DNA of 64,000 bases from Janthinobacterium sp. Marseille (GTDB taxonomy: Bacteria > Pseudomonadota > Gammaproteobacteria > Burkholderiales > Burkholderiaceae_D): positions 1,426,001 to 1,490,000 of the forward strand of contig NC_009659.1 of NCBI RefSeq assembly GCF_000013625.1, given 5' to 3'. The translations under genes and the position numbers were made by a program. A model generated the notes under the pieces. That model did no database searches, had not been told where the DNA came from, and saw only the letters and a program-made list of their open reading frames with translations. Below, piece by piece: positions 39,963 through 48,448 of the stretch; the stretch's first letter is position 1; each line of letters begins with the position of its first letter.

Positions 39963-41204
39963 ATGCGCATTACAAGAAGAAAATCAGCGGCATTGGCGAT
40001 ATCTGCCGCATGCGGCTTGCCATTCTCGGTGCAGGCGGAACCGAGTGTGACGGTCTATGGCAAGTTGTATCCGCAAATCACCAACTACAGCCTGAGCCGG
40101 GGAACCGCTGCCGGCACTTCGGTCAGTACCCTGGTATCGCCGGTTACCGCGACGCCACAATCACTCTCCGGAACCGTGGTGGAATCATCCAATTCCTATA
40201 TAGGTTTTCGCGGCAGTGAAAAAATCGGTGATGGCTTGACGGCGATGTTCCAGCTTGAAGCCAGCATAGGTATTGATACCGGGGCACAGTCGTCACCAGA
40301 CATCTTTTTCAGCCGTGAAACTTTCGTCGGGCTGGAAGGTGGCCTGGGTGAAATCAAAATGGGCAAACTGGATACCGTCTACAAAAGCCTGGGCGACACC
40401 TTGAGTTTTGGTGGCGTATCGAGCGGTAACTTTGTTTCCGGCAGCAATATCATGTCCAAGAATGGATTCGGCACCAATAGTGCGCATCGCTTCCATGAAC
40501 GGCCTGCCAATACTGTGATGTACACGACGCCGGAAGTAAGTGGTTTCCAGGGTTTGCTGGGCTATTCATTCGGTGAGATTCCCGATGATCGCAGTCGCGG
40601 AAATATTATTTCAGCCGGCATTACCTATAAAGCGGGACCCTGGTACGTCGCGCTGGCAAATGAGCAGCATGAAAACTTTTACGGCGCTTCGCGTAACCTG
40701 CCGGCCGCCCTGCGGAATATTACCGGCGGTACCGGGGCGGGCTTTATCCGCGTGCCCGGCACCAGTTCCAAGGACACTGCGACCAGGGCAACCGCGCAGT
40801 ACCAATTCACCAGCAACACGCGCGCAGAGTTAAACCTGGTGCGTATGAAACTGGCAGAGTCGGGTGGTGCGGTTGGCCGCTTTAAATCCTATACCCACAA
40901 TGCATGGTTGCTGACCGCTGAACACAAAATGAATGCCTGGGCGGTGGTCGGTTCTTATGGCCAGGCGAGTGCAGGTGAGTGTGAACTGGTCGGTGCCGGC
41001 AATTGCAATACCGATGGCTTGAATGCCAGCATGTTGAGCATGGGTGTGTTTTACACCTTATCCAAACGCACGCAGCTGTATTCGCTTTTTTCGAGAATGC
41101 GCAATGGTCACTCGGCAAATTACAGTAATGCAGGCGATGCGCAGCCGCCGGGCGTAGGGCAAAATTTGACACAGCTTGCACTGGGTATCAGCCACCGCTT
41201 CTGA
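39963..41204 (+). CDS. Gram-negative porin (Burkholderiales type)
   Basis: A 413-residue outer-membrane beta-barrel. The signal peptide is cleaved after VQA (residue 25); the mature start EPSVTVYGKLYPQITNY and the C-terminal Phe (ISHRF) are typical of 16-strand trimeric porins. The strand pattern SYIGFRGSEKIGDGLTAMFQLE is the classic neisserial/burkholderial porin segment. It closes the tctCBA-hydrolase gene run, so it may pass the same substrate. The 137 bases before its ATG hold no gene and no clear promoter. Confidence 0.93.
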   Translation: MRITRRKSAALAISAACGLPFSVQAEPSVTVYGKLYPQITNYSLSRGTAAGTSVSTLVSPVTATPQSLSGTVVESSNSYIGFRGSEKIGDGLTAMFQLEASIGIDTGAQSSPDIFFSRETFVGLEGGLGEIKMGKLDTVYKSLGDTLSFGGVSSGNFVSGSNIMSKNGFGTNSAHRFHERPANTVMYTTPEVSGFQGLLGYSFGEIPDDRSRGNIISAGITYKAGPWYVALANEQHENFYGASRNLPAALRNITGGTGAGFIRVPGTSSKDTATRATAQYQFTSNTRAELNLVRMKLAESGGAVGRFKSYTHNAWLLTAEHKMNAWAVVGSYGQASAGECELVGAGNCNTDGLNASMLSMGVFYTLSKRTQLYSLFSRMRNGHSANYSNAGDAQPPGVGQNLTQLALGISHRF

Positions 41205-41261
41205 TAACCGGCAGCGTAAGTCATGCTTGCGCTGCTTGTTTCATGCAAGGTACTTAAAATT

Positions 41262-41292
41262 AAACCCGCTCGAGTCTGACTCGAGCGGGTTT
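41262..41292. terminator. Bidirectional terminator between the porin and FAH genes
   Basis: A 13-base stem AAACCCGCTCGAG / CTCGAGCGGGTTT with a five-base loop and T-run, between convergent genes. Confidence 0.92.
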
Positions 41293-41318
41293 TTTAATGG
41301 TGGCTTCTGATCAGGTGC

Positions 41319-42005
41319 TTAGCTATAGCTGACGATCAAATCTTCCAGTCCATCTACATGTCCGACCAGTTTGTCGCCGCGCTGTACCGCGCCAACGCCG
41401 GCCGGTGTGCCTGACATAATCAGGTCGCCGGGACGCAAAGTGATCAGTTGCGACAGGTAGGCAATAGTTTCCTGTACGTTCCAGATCAGGTCGGCCAAAT
41501 CACCTTTTTGCTTCAGTTCGCCATTGATCTTCAGCCATACCGCGCCTTTGTTCGGATGACCGATAGTGGTGACAGGTGTGATGGCGGTGCAAGGTGCCGA
41601 ATTATCGAAAGCTTTACCCATTTCCCACGGACGTCCCATTTTCTTTGCCTGTCCCTGGATATCGCGACGTGTCATATCGAGGCCGACGCCGTACCCGAAG
41701 ACATGTTCCAACGCGTTTTCCACTGCGATGTCTGCGCCGCCTTTGCCAATCGCAACGATCATTTCGATTTCGTGATGCAAATCCTGGGTGAGCTGCGGAT
41801 ATGGGATGTTGGCGTTGTTTTGCACAATGGCGTCAGCCGGCTTCATGAAAAAGAATGGCGGTTCGCGATCCGGGTCATGACCCATCTCGCGTGCATGTTC
41901 CGCGTAATTGCGTCCTACGCAATAGATACGTCCGACGGGAAATGGTTTGCTGCTGCCGACAACGGGCAAGGTCGTGACCGGGGGGAAATCAATTGCGTAT
42001 TCCAT
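41319..42005 (-). CDS. Fumarylacetoacetate-hydrolase-family enzyme
   Basis: A 228-residue FAH-fold enzyme, close in size to fumarylpyruvate hydrolase and related ring-cleavage product hydrolases. The conserved start PVGRIYCVGRNYAEHA, the metal-binding HHEIEMIVAIG and GYGVGLDMTRRD, and the C-terminal GTPAGVGAVQRGD are all intact. I chose ATG 42005, which has AAGGAAG upstream; an in-frame start at 42086 adds 27 atypical residues. Its promoter carries the same 15-mer as tctC, so it may share regulation with the transport genes. Confidence 0.93.
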   Translation of the reverse strand: MEYAIDFPPVTTLPVVGSSKPFPVGRIYCVGRNYAEHAREMGHDPDREPPFFFMKPADAIVQNNANIPYPQLTQDLHHEIEMIVAIGKGGADIAVENALEHVFGYGVGLDMTRRDIQGQAKKMGRPWEMGKAFDNSAPCTAITPVTTIGHPNKGAVWLKINGELKQKGDLADLIWNVQETIAYLSQLITLRPGDLIMSGTPAGVGAVQRGDKLVGHVDGLEDLIVSYS

Positions 42006-42137
42006 CGCATTCTTCCTTTGATAAATGAATTGGGAGCTGTGTGGTAAAGGCATGACAGCAATACATGCCGGTAAAGTCTGATTCACTGCCTCGACCTGTC
42101 AAAAAGGCGCTGTCGCCAAGCAGGAGCAGTAAGCCAT

Positions 42138-42166
42138 ATGATAAATTTTTACTTTTATAAAGTCAA
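42138..42166 (-). promoter_or_regulatory. Promoter of the FAH-family gene
   Basis: On the minus strand, -35 TTGACT (42166-42161) and -10 TATCAT (42143-42138) with a 17-base spacer. The expected leader of about 126 bases is nearly the same length as that of tctC. The wider 42006-42296 interval contains no gene. Confidence 0.72.
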
Positions 42167-42174
42167 CTATATGA
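42160..42174 (-). promoter_or_regulatory. Candidate operator, copy 2, overlapping the FAH gene -35 box
   Basis: On the minus strand TCATATAGTTGACTT, identical to 35558-35572 upstream of tctC. The match stops at both ends after exactly 15 bases. It extends seven bases upstream of the -35 hexamer, so it is more than shared promoter sequence. Confidence 0.55.
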
Positions 42175-42296
42175 CATGTATCACATGACTGTTTTGAAGG
42201 TTTGTTGTGGAATATGCGGTGACATTAGGCAGGCGCTATTCTCGCCGGGCTCAATTATGATGGCATTTTGATTATTTTGACGGGGGAGCAGGCGGG

Positions 42297-42551
42297 ATGA
42301 ATCCAACTAGCGATAGTGAAACTGATGTTTCGGCGAAGCTGGGAGCAATGCGTTATTTGCTCATCATGCTGATCCAGCGACTGGACGCGAACCAGCAAGT
42401 GAAGACTGCGGATTTGATGGCCGGTGTGCAGGCCGATTGGGCTGCGCTCGCACCAGATATTGCCGAGGGACAGTTACTTGATCAGGTGTTCAGGGAAACA
42501 TTGGATATCCTGCAAATTGCCGCAGGCGGCAAGCGGGATATGCCTGCTTAG
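42297..42551 (+). CDS. Small hypothetical protein
   Basis: An 84-residue, mostly helical, acidic protein with no signal peptide, no membrane helix and no motif I recognise. The ATG follows a G-rich run (GGGGGAGCAGGCGGG) that could act as ribosome-binding site. It lies alone, divergent from the FAH gene and convergent with rhlE. Codon use looks like its neighbours, which supports a real gene. No function is assigned. Confidence 0.6.
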   Translation: MNPTSDSETDVSAKLGAMRYLLIMLIQRLDANQQVKTADLMAGVQADWAALAPDIAEGQLLDQVFRETLDILQIAAGGKRDMPA

Positions 42552-42636
42552 GGAAGGGAACGGTTCAGGATACTGCAGGAAGAGACTGCCGGAACCCATG
42601 CAGAAGATGGATCCCGGCTGAAGTACGTACGTCGGA

Positions 42637-43983
<1,347 letters not shown>

Positions 43984-44161
43984 GGATACTCAATAGAAAA
44001 TTATCGGCCTGTCGCCGCAATGGGCGCCAGTCGCAGGCAAACGGGGATTGGGGTGCGGAAGTCGCAAGACAGCGGCAAGGTGACTGGAGGTATGCCGTGT
44101 GCCGCGAGTATAACAGCAGTGGCCCTTGCGCCGAGGATTACTTGGCGAGGGCCAGGCTGAA

Positions 44162-44210
44162 AAAACAAAAGGGAGATATCTGCCTGCAATGCAGCAGGCG
44201 GATATTTCCC
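44162..44210 (-). terminator. Terminator of suhB
   Basis: A 17-base stem GGGAGATATCTGCCTGC / GCAGGCGGATATTTCCC with three G-T or mismatched pairs and a six-base loop, followed on the minus strand by TTTTGTTTTT. It lies 18 bases past the suhB stop. Confidence 0.85.
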
Positions 44211-44228
44211 TTTGTGGTGTGACTGGAA

Positions 44229-45023
44229 TTACTTGGCGAACGGGCTCAGCAGCGAGACCATTTGTGCGAATACTTTTGGTGTACCAGCCAGTACATCGCC
44301 TTTGTACAGATAATCCGATTCACCGGCGAAGGTACCCATGATGCCGCCGGATTCCGTGATCAACAGCGAACCCGCTGCCATATCCCAGGGCTGCAAGCCT
44401 TTTTCGAAGAAACCGTCGAGGCGACCGCAAGCGACATAAGCCAGGTCCAGTGCAGCGGAACCAGGGCGACGCAGGCCGGCGCAGCTTTGCGTCATGATCT
44501 TGAACATCTTCAGGTATTCATCGATGTTGTCGGTGTCGCGGAACGGGAAGCCGGTGCCGATCAGTGCATCGGAAATCTTGTCGCGCTTGGTGACGCGGAT
44601 ACGCTTTTCGTTCAGGTAAGCGCCGGCACCTTTGGTCGCGGTGAACAAGTCATTGCGGGTCGGGTCGTAGACCACCGCTTGCGTGATCTGGCCGCGCTGT
44701 TGCAGCGCGATCGATACGCAGTATTGCGGGAAGCCGTGGATGAAGTTGGTGGTGCCGTCGAGTGGATCGATGATCCAGACGTTGTCGTTTTCGTCGTGCA
44801 GGTTGGCTGAGGCGCCGGACTCTTCCGCCAGGATGGCGTGGTCGGGGTAGGCTGATTTCAGAACATCTATGATCGCCTGCTCAGCGGCCTGGTCGACTTC
44901 GGTGACAAAGTCGTTCGGCTTTTTTTCGGTGACCTTGATACGGTCGAGATCGAAGGACGCGCGATTAATGATGGCAGCGCCGCGGCGGGCAGCCTTAACC
45001 GCCGTATTAAGCATGGGATGCAT
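44229..45023 (-). CDS. suhB: Inositol-1-monophosphatase SuhB
   Basis: A 264-residue Mg-dependent phosphatase. The metal motifs are EE at 67-68 (ILAEES), DPLDGT at 86-91 and WDMAAG near 220. SuhB also binds RNA polymerase as part of the rRNA antitermination complex in E. coli. I chose ATG 45023; an in-frame start at 45074 adds 17 residues with no family likeness. It is divergent from trmJ. Confidence 0.94.
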   Translation of the reverse strand: MHPMLNTAVKAARRGAAIINRASFDLDRIKVTEKKPNDFVTEVDQAAEQAIIDVLKSAYPDHAILAEESGASANLHDENDNVWIIDPLDGTTNFIHGFPQYCVSIALQQRGQITQAVVYDPTRNDLFTATKGAGAYLNEKRIRVTKRDKISDALIGTGFPFRDTDNIDEYLKMFKIMTQSCAGLRRPGSAALDLAYVACGRLDGFFEKGLQPWDMAAGSLLITESGGIMGTFAGESDYLYKGDVLAGTPKVFAQMVSLLSPFAK

Positions 45024-45154
45024 AGAGATTCCGTTAAAATGGCGATCCTTTCGCCGCAGGGCGAGCAGAACCACCTAAATTGAAATTAATGAGCGATGCG
45101 GTATAGAGTTGCCATTTCTGACATGATTCCTACCGCGCAATGCCGCTATTTTAA

Positions 45155-45916
45155 ATGATGCAGCCACAAACCGACACGCCTCTTTTCAATCGATTGCGTT
45201 TTATCCTGGTGGAAACCAGCCGACCCGGCAATATCGGTGCGGCCGCGCGTGCCATCAAAAACATGGGTTTTACCGAGCTGGTGCTGGTGAATCCGCGTTT
45301 CCCGGATGCGGCGCTGCAAGAGGAGGCGGTGGCCTTTGCCAGTGGCGCGCAGGACATCCTGCAGGCGGCACGCATAGTCGGCTCGATCGAAGAGGCTTTG
45401 ATTGATTGCAACTTTGCGGCAGCAGTGACGGCACGCCTGCGCGAATTCTCGCCACCGGTGATTTCGCCACGTGCATTGGCAACGCGTCTGGTGGAAGAGA
45501 CTGGTTTGCGTGCAGCGGTGGTGTTTGGCAATGAGCGTTTCGGTCTGCCGAATGAAATCGTTGAAAAGTGCAATGTGCTGATCAATATCTCGGCGAACCC
45601 GGATTATTCATCGCTGAACCTGGCACAGGCGGTACAGGTATTGGCGTATGAGGCGCGCATGGCGGCGGTAGGGGAAACGCGTGCCGCCACCGATATCGGA
45701 TTCCAGGGTGAGGCGGCGAGCATGGCGCAGATCGATGGCATGTATGCGCATCTGGAGCAGGCACTGGTGGCGATCGACTTCCTCGATGCCAATAATCCGA
45801 AGAAGCTGATGCCGCGTTTGAAGCGCCTGTTTTCCCGTACCCAGCTGGAAACGGAAGAGGTCAATATCCTGCGTGGCATCGCCAAGCAGATACTGGCACA
45901 GAAGAACAAGAACTAA
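45155..45916 (+). CDS. trmJ: tRNA (cytidine/uridine-2'-O-)-methyltransferase TrmJ
   Basis: A 253-residue SPOUT-class methyltransferase that 2'-O-methylates position 32 of tRNAs. The N-terminal catalytic domain has FILVETSRPGNIGAAARAIKNMGF and the SAM-knot motifs VVFGNERFGLPNE and SSLNLAQAVQVLAYE. The C-terminal helical extension is present (residues 175-253). It is convergent with lexA, with 10 bases between stop codons. Confidence 0.94.
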   Translation: MMQPQTDTPLFNRLRFILVETSRPGNIGAAARAIKNMGFTELVLVNPRFPDAALQEEAVAFASGAQDILQAARIVGSIEEALIDCNFAAAVTARLREFSPPVISPRALATRLVEETGLRAAVVFGNERFGLPNEIVEKCNVLINISANPDYSSLNLAQAVQVLAYEARMAAVGETRAATDIGFQGEAASMAQIDGMYAHLEQALVAIDFLDANNPKKLMPRLKRLFSRTQLETEEVNILRGIAKQILAQKNKN

Positions 45917-45926
45917 GGCCTTAGCC

Positions 45927-46586
45927 TCAGTTCCAGGTACGCATCAGGCCGACCGCCAGGCCTTCGAGTGCAAACTCATCGTGTGCGAGGTCGACCCGTA
46001 TCGGTTCGAAGTCCGGGTTCTCCGGCAACAATTCAATCAATGAACCGGATTTCTTGTAACGCTTGACCGTGACTTCTTCACCCAGGCGGGCGACGACGAT
46101 CTGGCCGTTTTTCGCTGTATCGATTTTCTTCACCGCCAACAGGTCGCCGTCGAGGATGCCGGCATCGCGCATCGACATGCCGCGCACTTTCAGCAGGAAG
46201 TCAGGTTTGGCCGAGAATAGCGAACGATCCACATCGTAGGTCGCTTCTATATGCTCCTGCGCCAGGATAGGGGAACCGGCGGCCACGCGACCGACCAGCG
46301 GCAGGCTGAGTTGCATCAGTGCCGGGTGGGGCAGTGCCATCTGGCGGCCCGGGAAGCGTTCATCGCCATTGCCCATGTCACGCAGGCGGATGCCGCGCGA
46401 GGTGCCGGGCGAAATTTCGATCGCGCCCTTGCGTGCCAGCGCCTGCAAATGTTCTTCTGCCGCATTGGCCGAGCGGAAACCGAGTTCTGTTGCAATTTCG
46501 GCACGGGTCGGCGGGAAGCCGGTGTTTTCGATCGCATCGCGAATCAAATTCAGGATTTGTTCCTGGCGTGCTGTCAGTTTGATCAT
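45927..46586 (-). CDS. lexA: SOS repressor LexA
   Basis: A 219-residue repressor. The N-terminal winged helix (1-70) has [28 protein letters not shown]. The self-cleavage site is Ala103-Gly104 in VAAGSP, with catalytic Ser138 (GMSMRD) and Lys154 (LLAVKK). I chose ATG 46586; the longer in-frame start at 46634 would add 16 atypical residues. Two SOS boxes lie upstream, showing autoregulation. Confidence 0.97.
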
Positions 46587-46643
46587 TGCCTTGGCCTGTT
46601 TTGTTGTGGTGTATATCGGTAATAACCGTGTCACAGCCGTAAA

Positions 46644-46676
46644 CTGTTCGTATGAACAGTCTGTATTTTTATACAG
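46644..46676 (-). promoter_or_regulatory. Two tandem SOS boxes of lexA
   Basis: CTGTTCGTATGAACAG (46644-46659) and CTGTATTTTTATACAG (46661-46676) both fit the LexA consensus CTGT-N8-ACAG perfectly and are one base apart. They lie 58-90 bases upstream of the lexA ATG. Double boxes at lexA imply tight autoregulation. Confidence 0.92.
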
Positions 46677-46765
46677 TACATGCCTAAACGCAAGCTGATT
46701 TATGTGATTTCGGCAGAAATTGCCACGTATTCATGCGGTATTGCGCCGATAAATGCCTGAAAGCG

Positions 46766-46794
46766 TTGAGTTTTCCTGCTTCTGCGCGTATGAT
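46766..46794 (+). promoter_or_regulatory. Promoter of the rpsF operon
   Basis: -35 TTGAGT (five of six) and -10 TATGAT (five of six) with an optimal 17-base spacer; transcription would start near 46801, giving a leader of about 68 bases. Confidence 0.75.
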
Positions 46795-46810
46795 TGCGGG
46801 TTTTCCTCTT

Positions 46811-46838
46811 CCCACACTCGTCTTGACGCCGAGGTGGG
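46811..46838 (+). promoter_or_regulatory. Candidate S6:S18 leader hairpin of rpsF
   Basis: CCCAC-A-CTCG / CGAG-GTGGG forms a hairpin with a one-base bulge and nine-base loop about ten bases into the predicted transcript. Many bacterial rpsF leaders contain an RNA bound by the S6:S18 complex. I cannot confirm the conserved core, so this is a proposal from position and shape. Confidence 0.4.
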
Positions 46839-46868
46839 CGATTTTCAATCCGTCCAAAAGGAGCTTAC

Positions 46869-47237
46869 ATGCGTCATTATGAAATCGTATTTATCGTCCA
46901 TCCGGATCAAAGCGAGCAAGTGCCTGCAATGATCGAGCGCTACAAAGGTATCGTCACCGCACGCGGCGGCGTTATCCACCGTGTCGAAGACTGGGGCCGT
47001 CGTCAAATGGCGTACATGATCCAGAAATTGGCAAAAGCGCACTACGTCTGCCTGAACATCGAATGTGACGGCGAAACGCTGGCTGAAATCGAAACCGGCT
47101 TCAAATTCAACGATGCCGTTCTGCGTCATCTGACAGTGAAAATGAAGAAGGCTGAAACCGCACCATCGCCAATGATGAAGGCTGTGCAGAAGGAAGATGC
47201 TGCCAAGAGCCATCGCGCCGAGGCACCTGCTGCCTAA
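46869..47237 (+). CDS. rpsF: 30S ribosomal protein S6
   Basis: A 122-residue S6 with [21 protein letters not shown] at the start and [24 protein letters not shown] in the core. The last 25 residues are a charged tail. AAAAGGAGC precedes the ATG. It heads the rpsF-priB-rpsR-rplI operon. Confidence 0.98.
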   Translation: MRHYEIVFIVHPDQSEQVPAMIERYKGIVTARGGVIHRVEDWGRRQMAYMIQKLAKAHYVCLNIECDGETLAEIETGFKFNDAVLRHLTVKMKKAETAPSPMMKAVQKEDAAKSHRAEAPAA

Positions 47238-47264
47238 TAGCCCATTGACGTTACCAGACGGAGA

Positions 47265-47558
47265 GTGAATCAGCTTCAGTTTATTGCGACCATTGCCGAG
47301 CGTGAAATTTTGCGCTACACCCCGGCAGGCGTACCGATTGTGTCAGCAGTTTTGCTGCACAGTTCGCAACAGATAGAAGCAGGTGTTCCACGATTGGTCG
47401 AGTTTGAAATTGCCGCGATTGCCGCGGGTGAAATTTCAGGTCGATTCAATCAAGCCGAATTAGGCGGGACATATCAGTTCACTGGATTTCTGGCACGCAA
47501 GAGCCGTAACAGCAAAAGCCTTGTTTTCCATCTCACAGATTTCGAGAACCACATTTAG
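47265..47558 (+). CDS. priB: Primosomal replication protein PriB
   Basis: A 97-residue single-stranded-DNA-binding OB-fold protein that helps reload the replisome with PriA. NQLQFIATIAEREILRYTPAGVP and TYQFTGFLARKSRNSKSLVFHLTDFE match the betaproteobacterial form. The start is GTG; a GGAG sequence lies only one base before it, which is unusually close for a ribosome-binding site, so initiation may be coupled to rpsF translation. Position between rpsF and rpsR is characteristic. Confidence 0.95.
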   Translation: MNQLQFIATIAEREILRYTPAGVPIVSAVLLHSSQQIEAGVPRLVEFEIAAIAAGEISGRFNQAELGGTYQFTGFLARKSRNSKSLVFHLTDFENHI

Positions 47559-47573
47559 ATACAGGAGCCCAAA

Positions 47574-47858
47574 ATGGCATTCGGTAAAAAATTCGACAAG
47601 AACAAACTCAAAGAAAAACGCAAACAACAAAACCCTTTGTTCAAGCGTAAAAAATTCTGCCGCTTCACCGCTGCACACGTAGAGCAAGTTGATTACAAAG
47701 ACGTAGACACCTTGAAAGACTTCGTTCAGGAAAACGGCAAAATCATGCCAGCACGCCTGACCGGTACCAAGGCTATCTATCAACGTCAGGTTGATACAGC
47801 AATCAAACGCGCACGTTACCTCGCGCTGTTGCCGTACACCGATCTGCACAACGCGTAA
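47574..47858 (+). CDS. rpsR: 30S ribosomal protein S18
   Basis: A 94-residue S18. The core [21 protein letters not shown] and the C-terminal [10 protein letters not shown] are typical; the first 25 residues form a lysine-rich extension ([15 protein letters not shown]) longer than E. coli S18 (75 residues), as usual in Burkholderiales. An AGGAG site precedes the ATG. It lies 15 bases after priB. Confidence 0.97.
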   Translation: MAFGKKFDKNKLKEKRKQQNPLFKRKKFCRFTAAHVEQVDYKDVDTLKDFVQENGKIMPARLTGTKAIYQRQVDTAIKRARYLALLPYTDLHNA

Positions 47859-47884
47859 TTAACGACTTGAAATAGGAGAAAAAC

Positions 47885-48337
47885 ATGCAAGTCATTCTGT
47901 TGGAAAAAGTCGTTAATCTCGGCAACCTCGGTGAAGTTGTTAAAGTCAAAGACGGTTACGCACGTAACTTCCTGATTCCACAACGTAAAGCTCGCCGTGC
48001 TACGGCTGCTGCTGTTGCTGAATTCGAAGTCAAGCGCGCAGAACTGGAAAAAATCGCTGCAGAAAAACTGGCGGCATCGCAAGCTCAAGGCGAGAAACTG
48101 ACCGGTCAAACCGTTCAAATCACGCAAAAATCGGGTGTTGACGGCCGTTTGTTCGGTTCCGTAACCAACTCCGATATCGCTGAAGCGTTGACGAAACAAG
48201 GCTTTGCAGTTGAAAAAGCGCAAGTTCGTCTGCCAACCGGTCCATTGAAAGTTGCCGGCGATCACGTTGTTGCAGTTGCATTGCACACCGACGTAGTCGT
48301 TGACGTAACAATCACCGTTATCGGCGATCACGCTTAA
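47885..48337 (+). CDS. rplI: 50S ribosomal protein L9
   Basis: A 150-residue L9. The N-terminal RNA-binding domain [19 protein letters not shown] with the [13 protein letters not shown] signature, the long connecting helix and the C-terminal domain ([18 protein letters not shown]) are present. It is the last gene of the operon and is followed by a terminator. Confidence 0.98.
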   Translation: MQVILLEKVVNLGNLGEVVKVKDGYARNFLIPQRKARRATAAAVAEFEVKRAELEKIAAEKLAASQAQGEKLTGQTVQITQKSGVDGRLFGSVTNSDIAEALTKQGFAVEKAQVRLPTGPLKVAGDHVVAVALHTDVVVDVTITVIGDHA

Positions 48338-48372
48338 GTCGCATTAAAGTAACACGGGCACCAGTTGCCCAG

Positions 48373-48399
48373 AAAAAGCCGGGTTTTCCCGGCTTTTTT
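48373..48399 (+). terminator. Terminator of the rpsF operon
   Basis: Stem AAAAAGCCGGG / CCCGGCTTTTT with a TTTT loop and T-run, 35 bases after the rplI stop. Confidence 0.92.
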
Positions 48400-48411
48400 A
48401 TTGCCTGATTT

Positions 48412-48441
48412 CTGAAAGGGAAGCCTCGCAACAGGTATAAT
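48412..48441 (+). promoter_or_regulatory. Promoter of dnaB, apparently leaderless
   Basis: -35 CTGAAA (four of six), 18-base spacer and perfect -10 TATAAT (48436-48441). The dnaB ATG starts seven bases after the -10 box, where transcription itself would be expected to start. Confidence 0.55.
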
Positions 48442-48448
48442 TCGCGCC

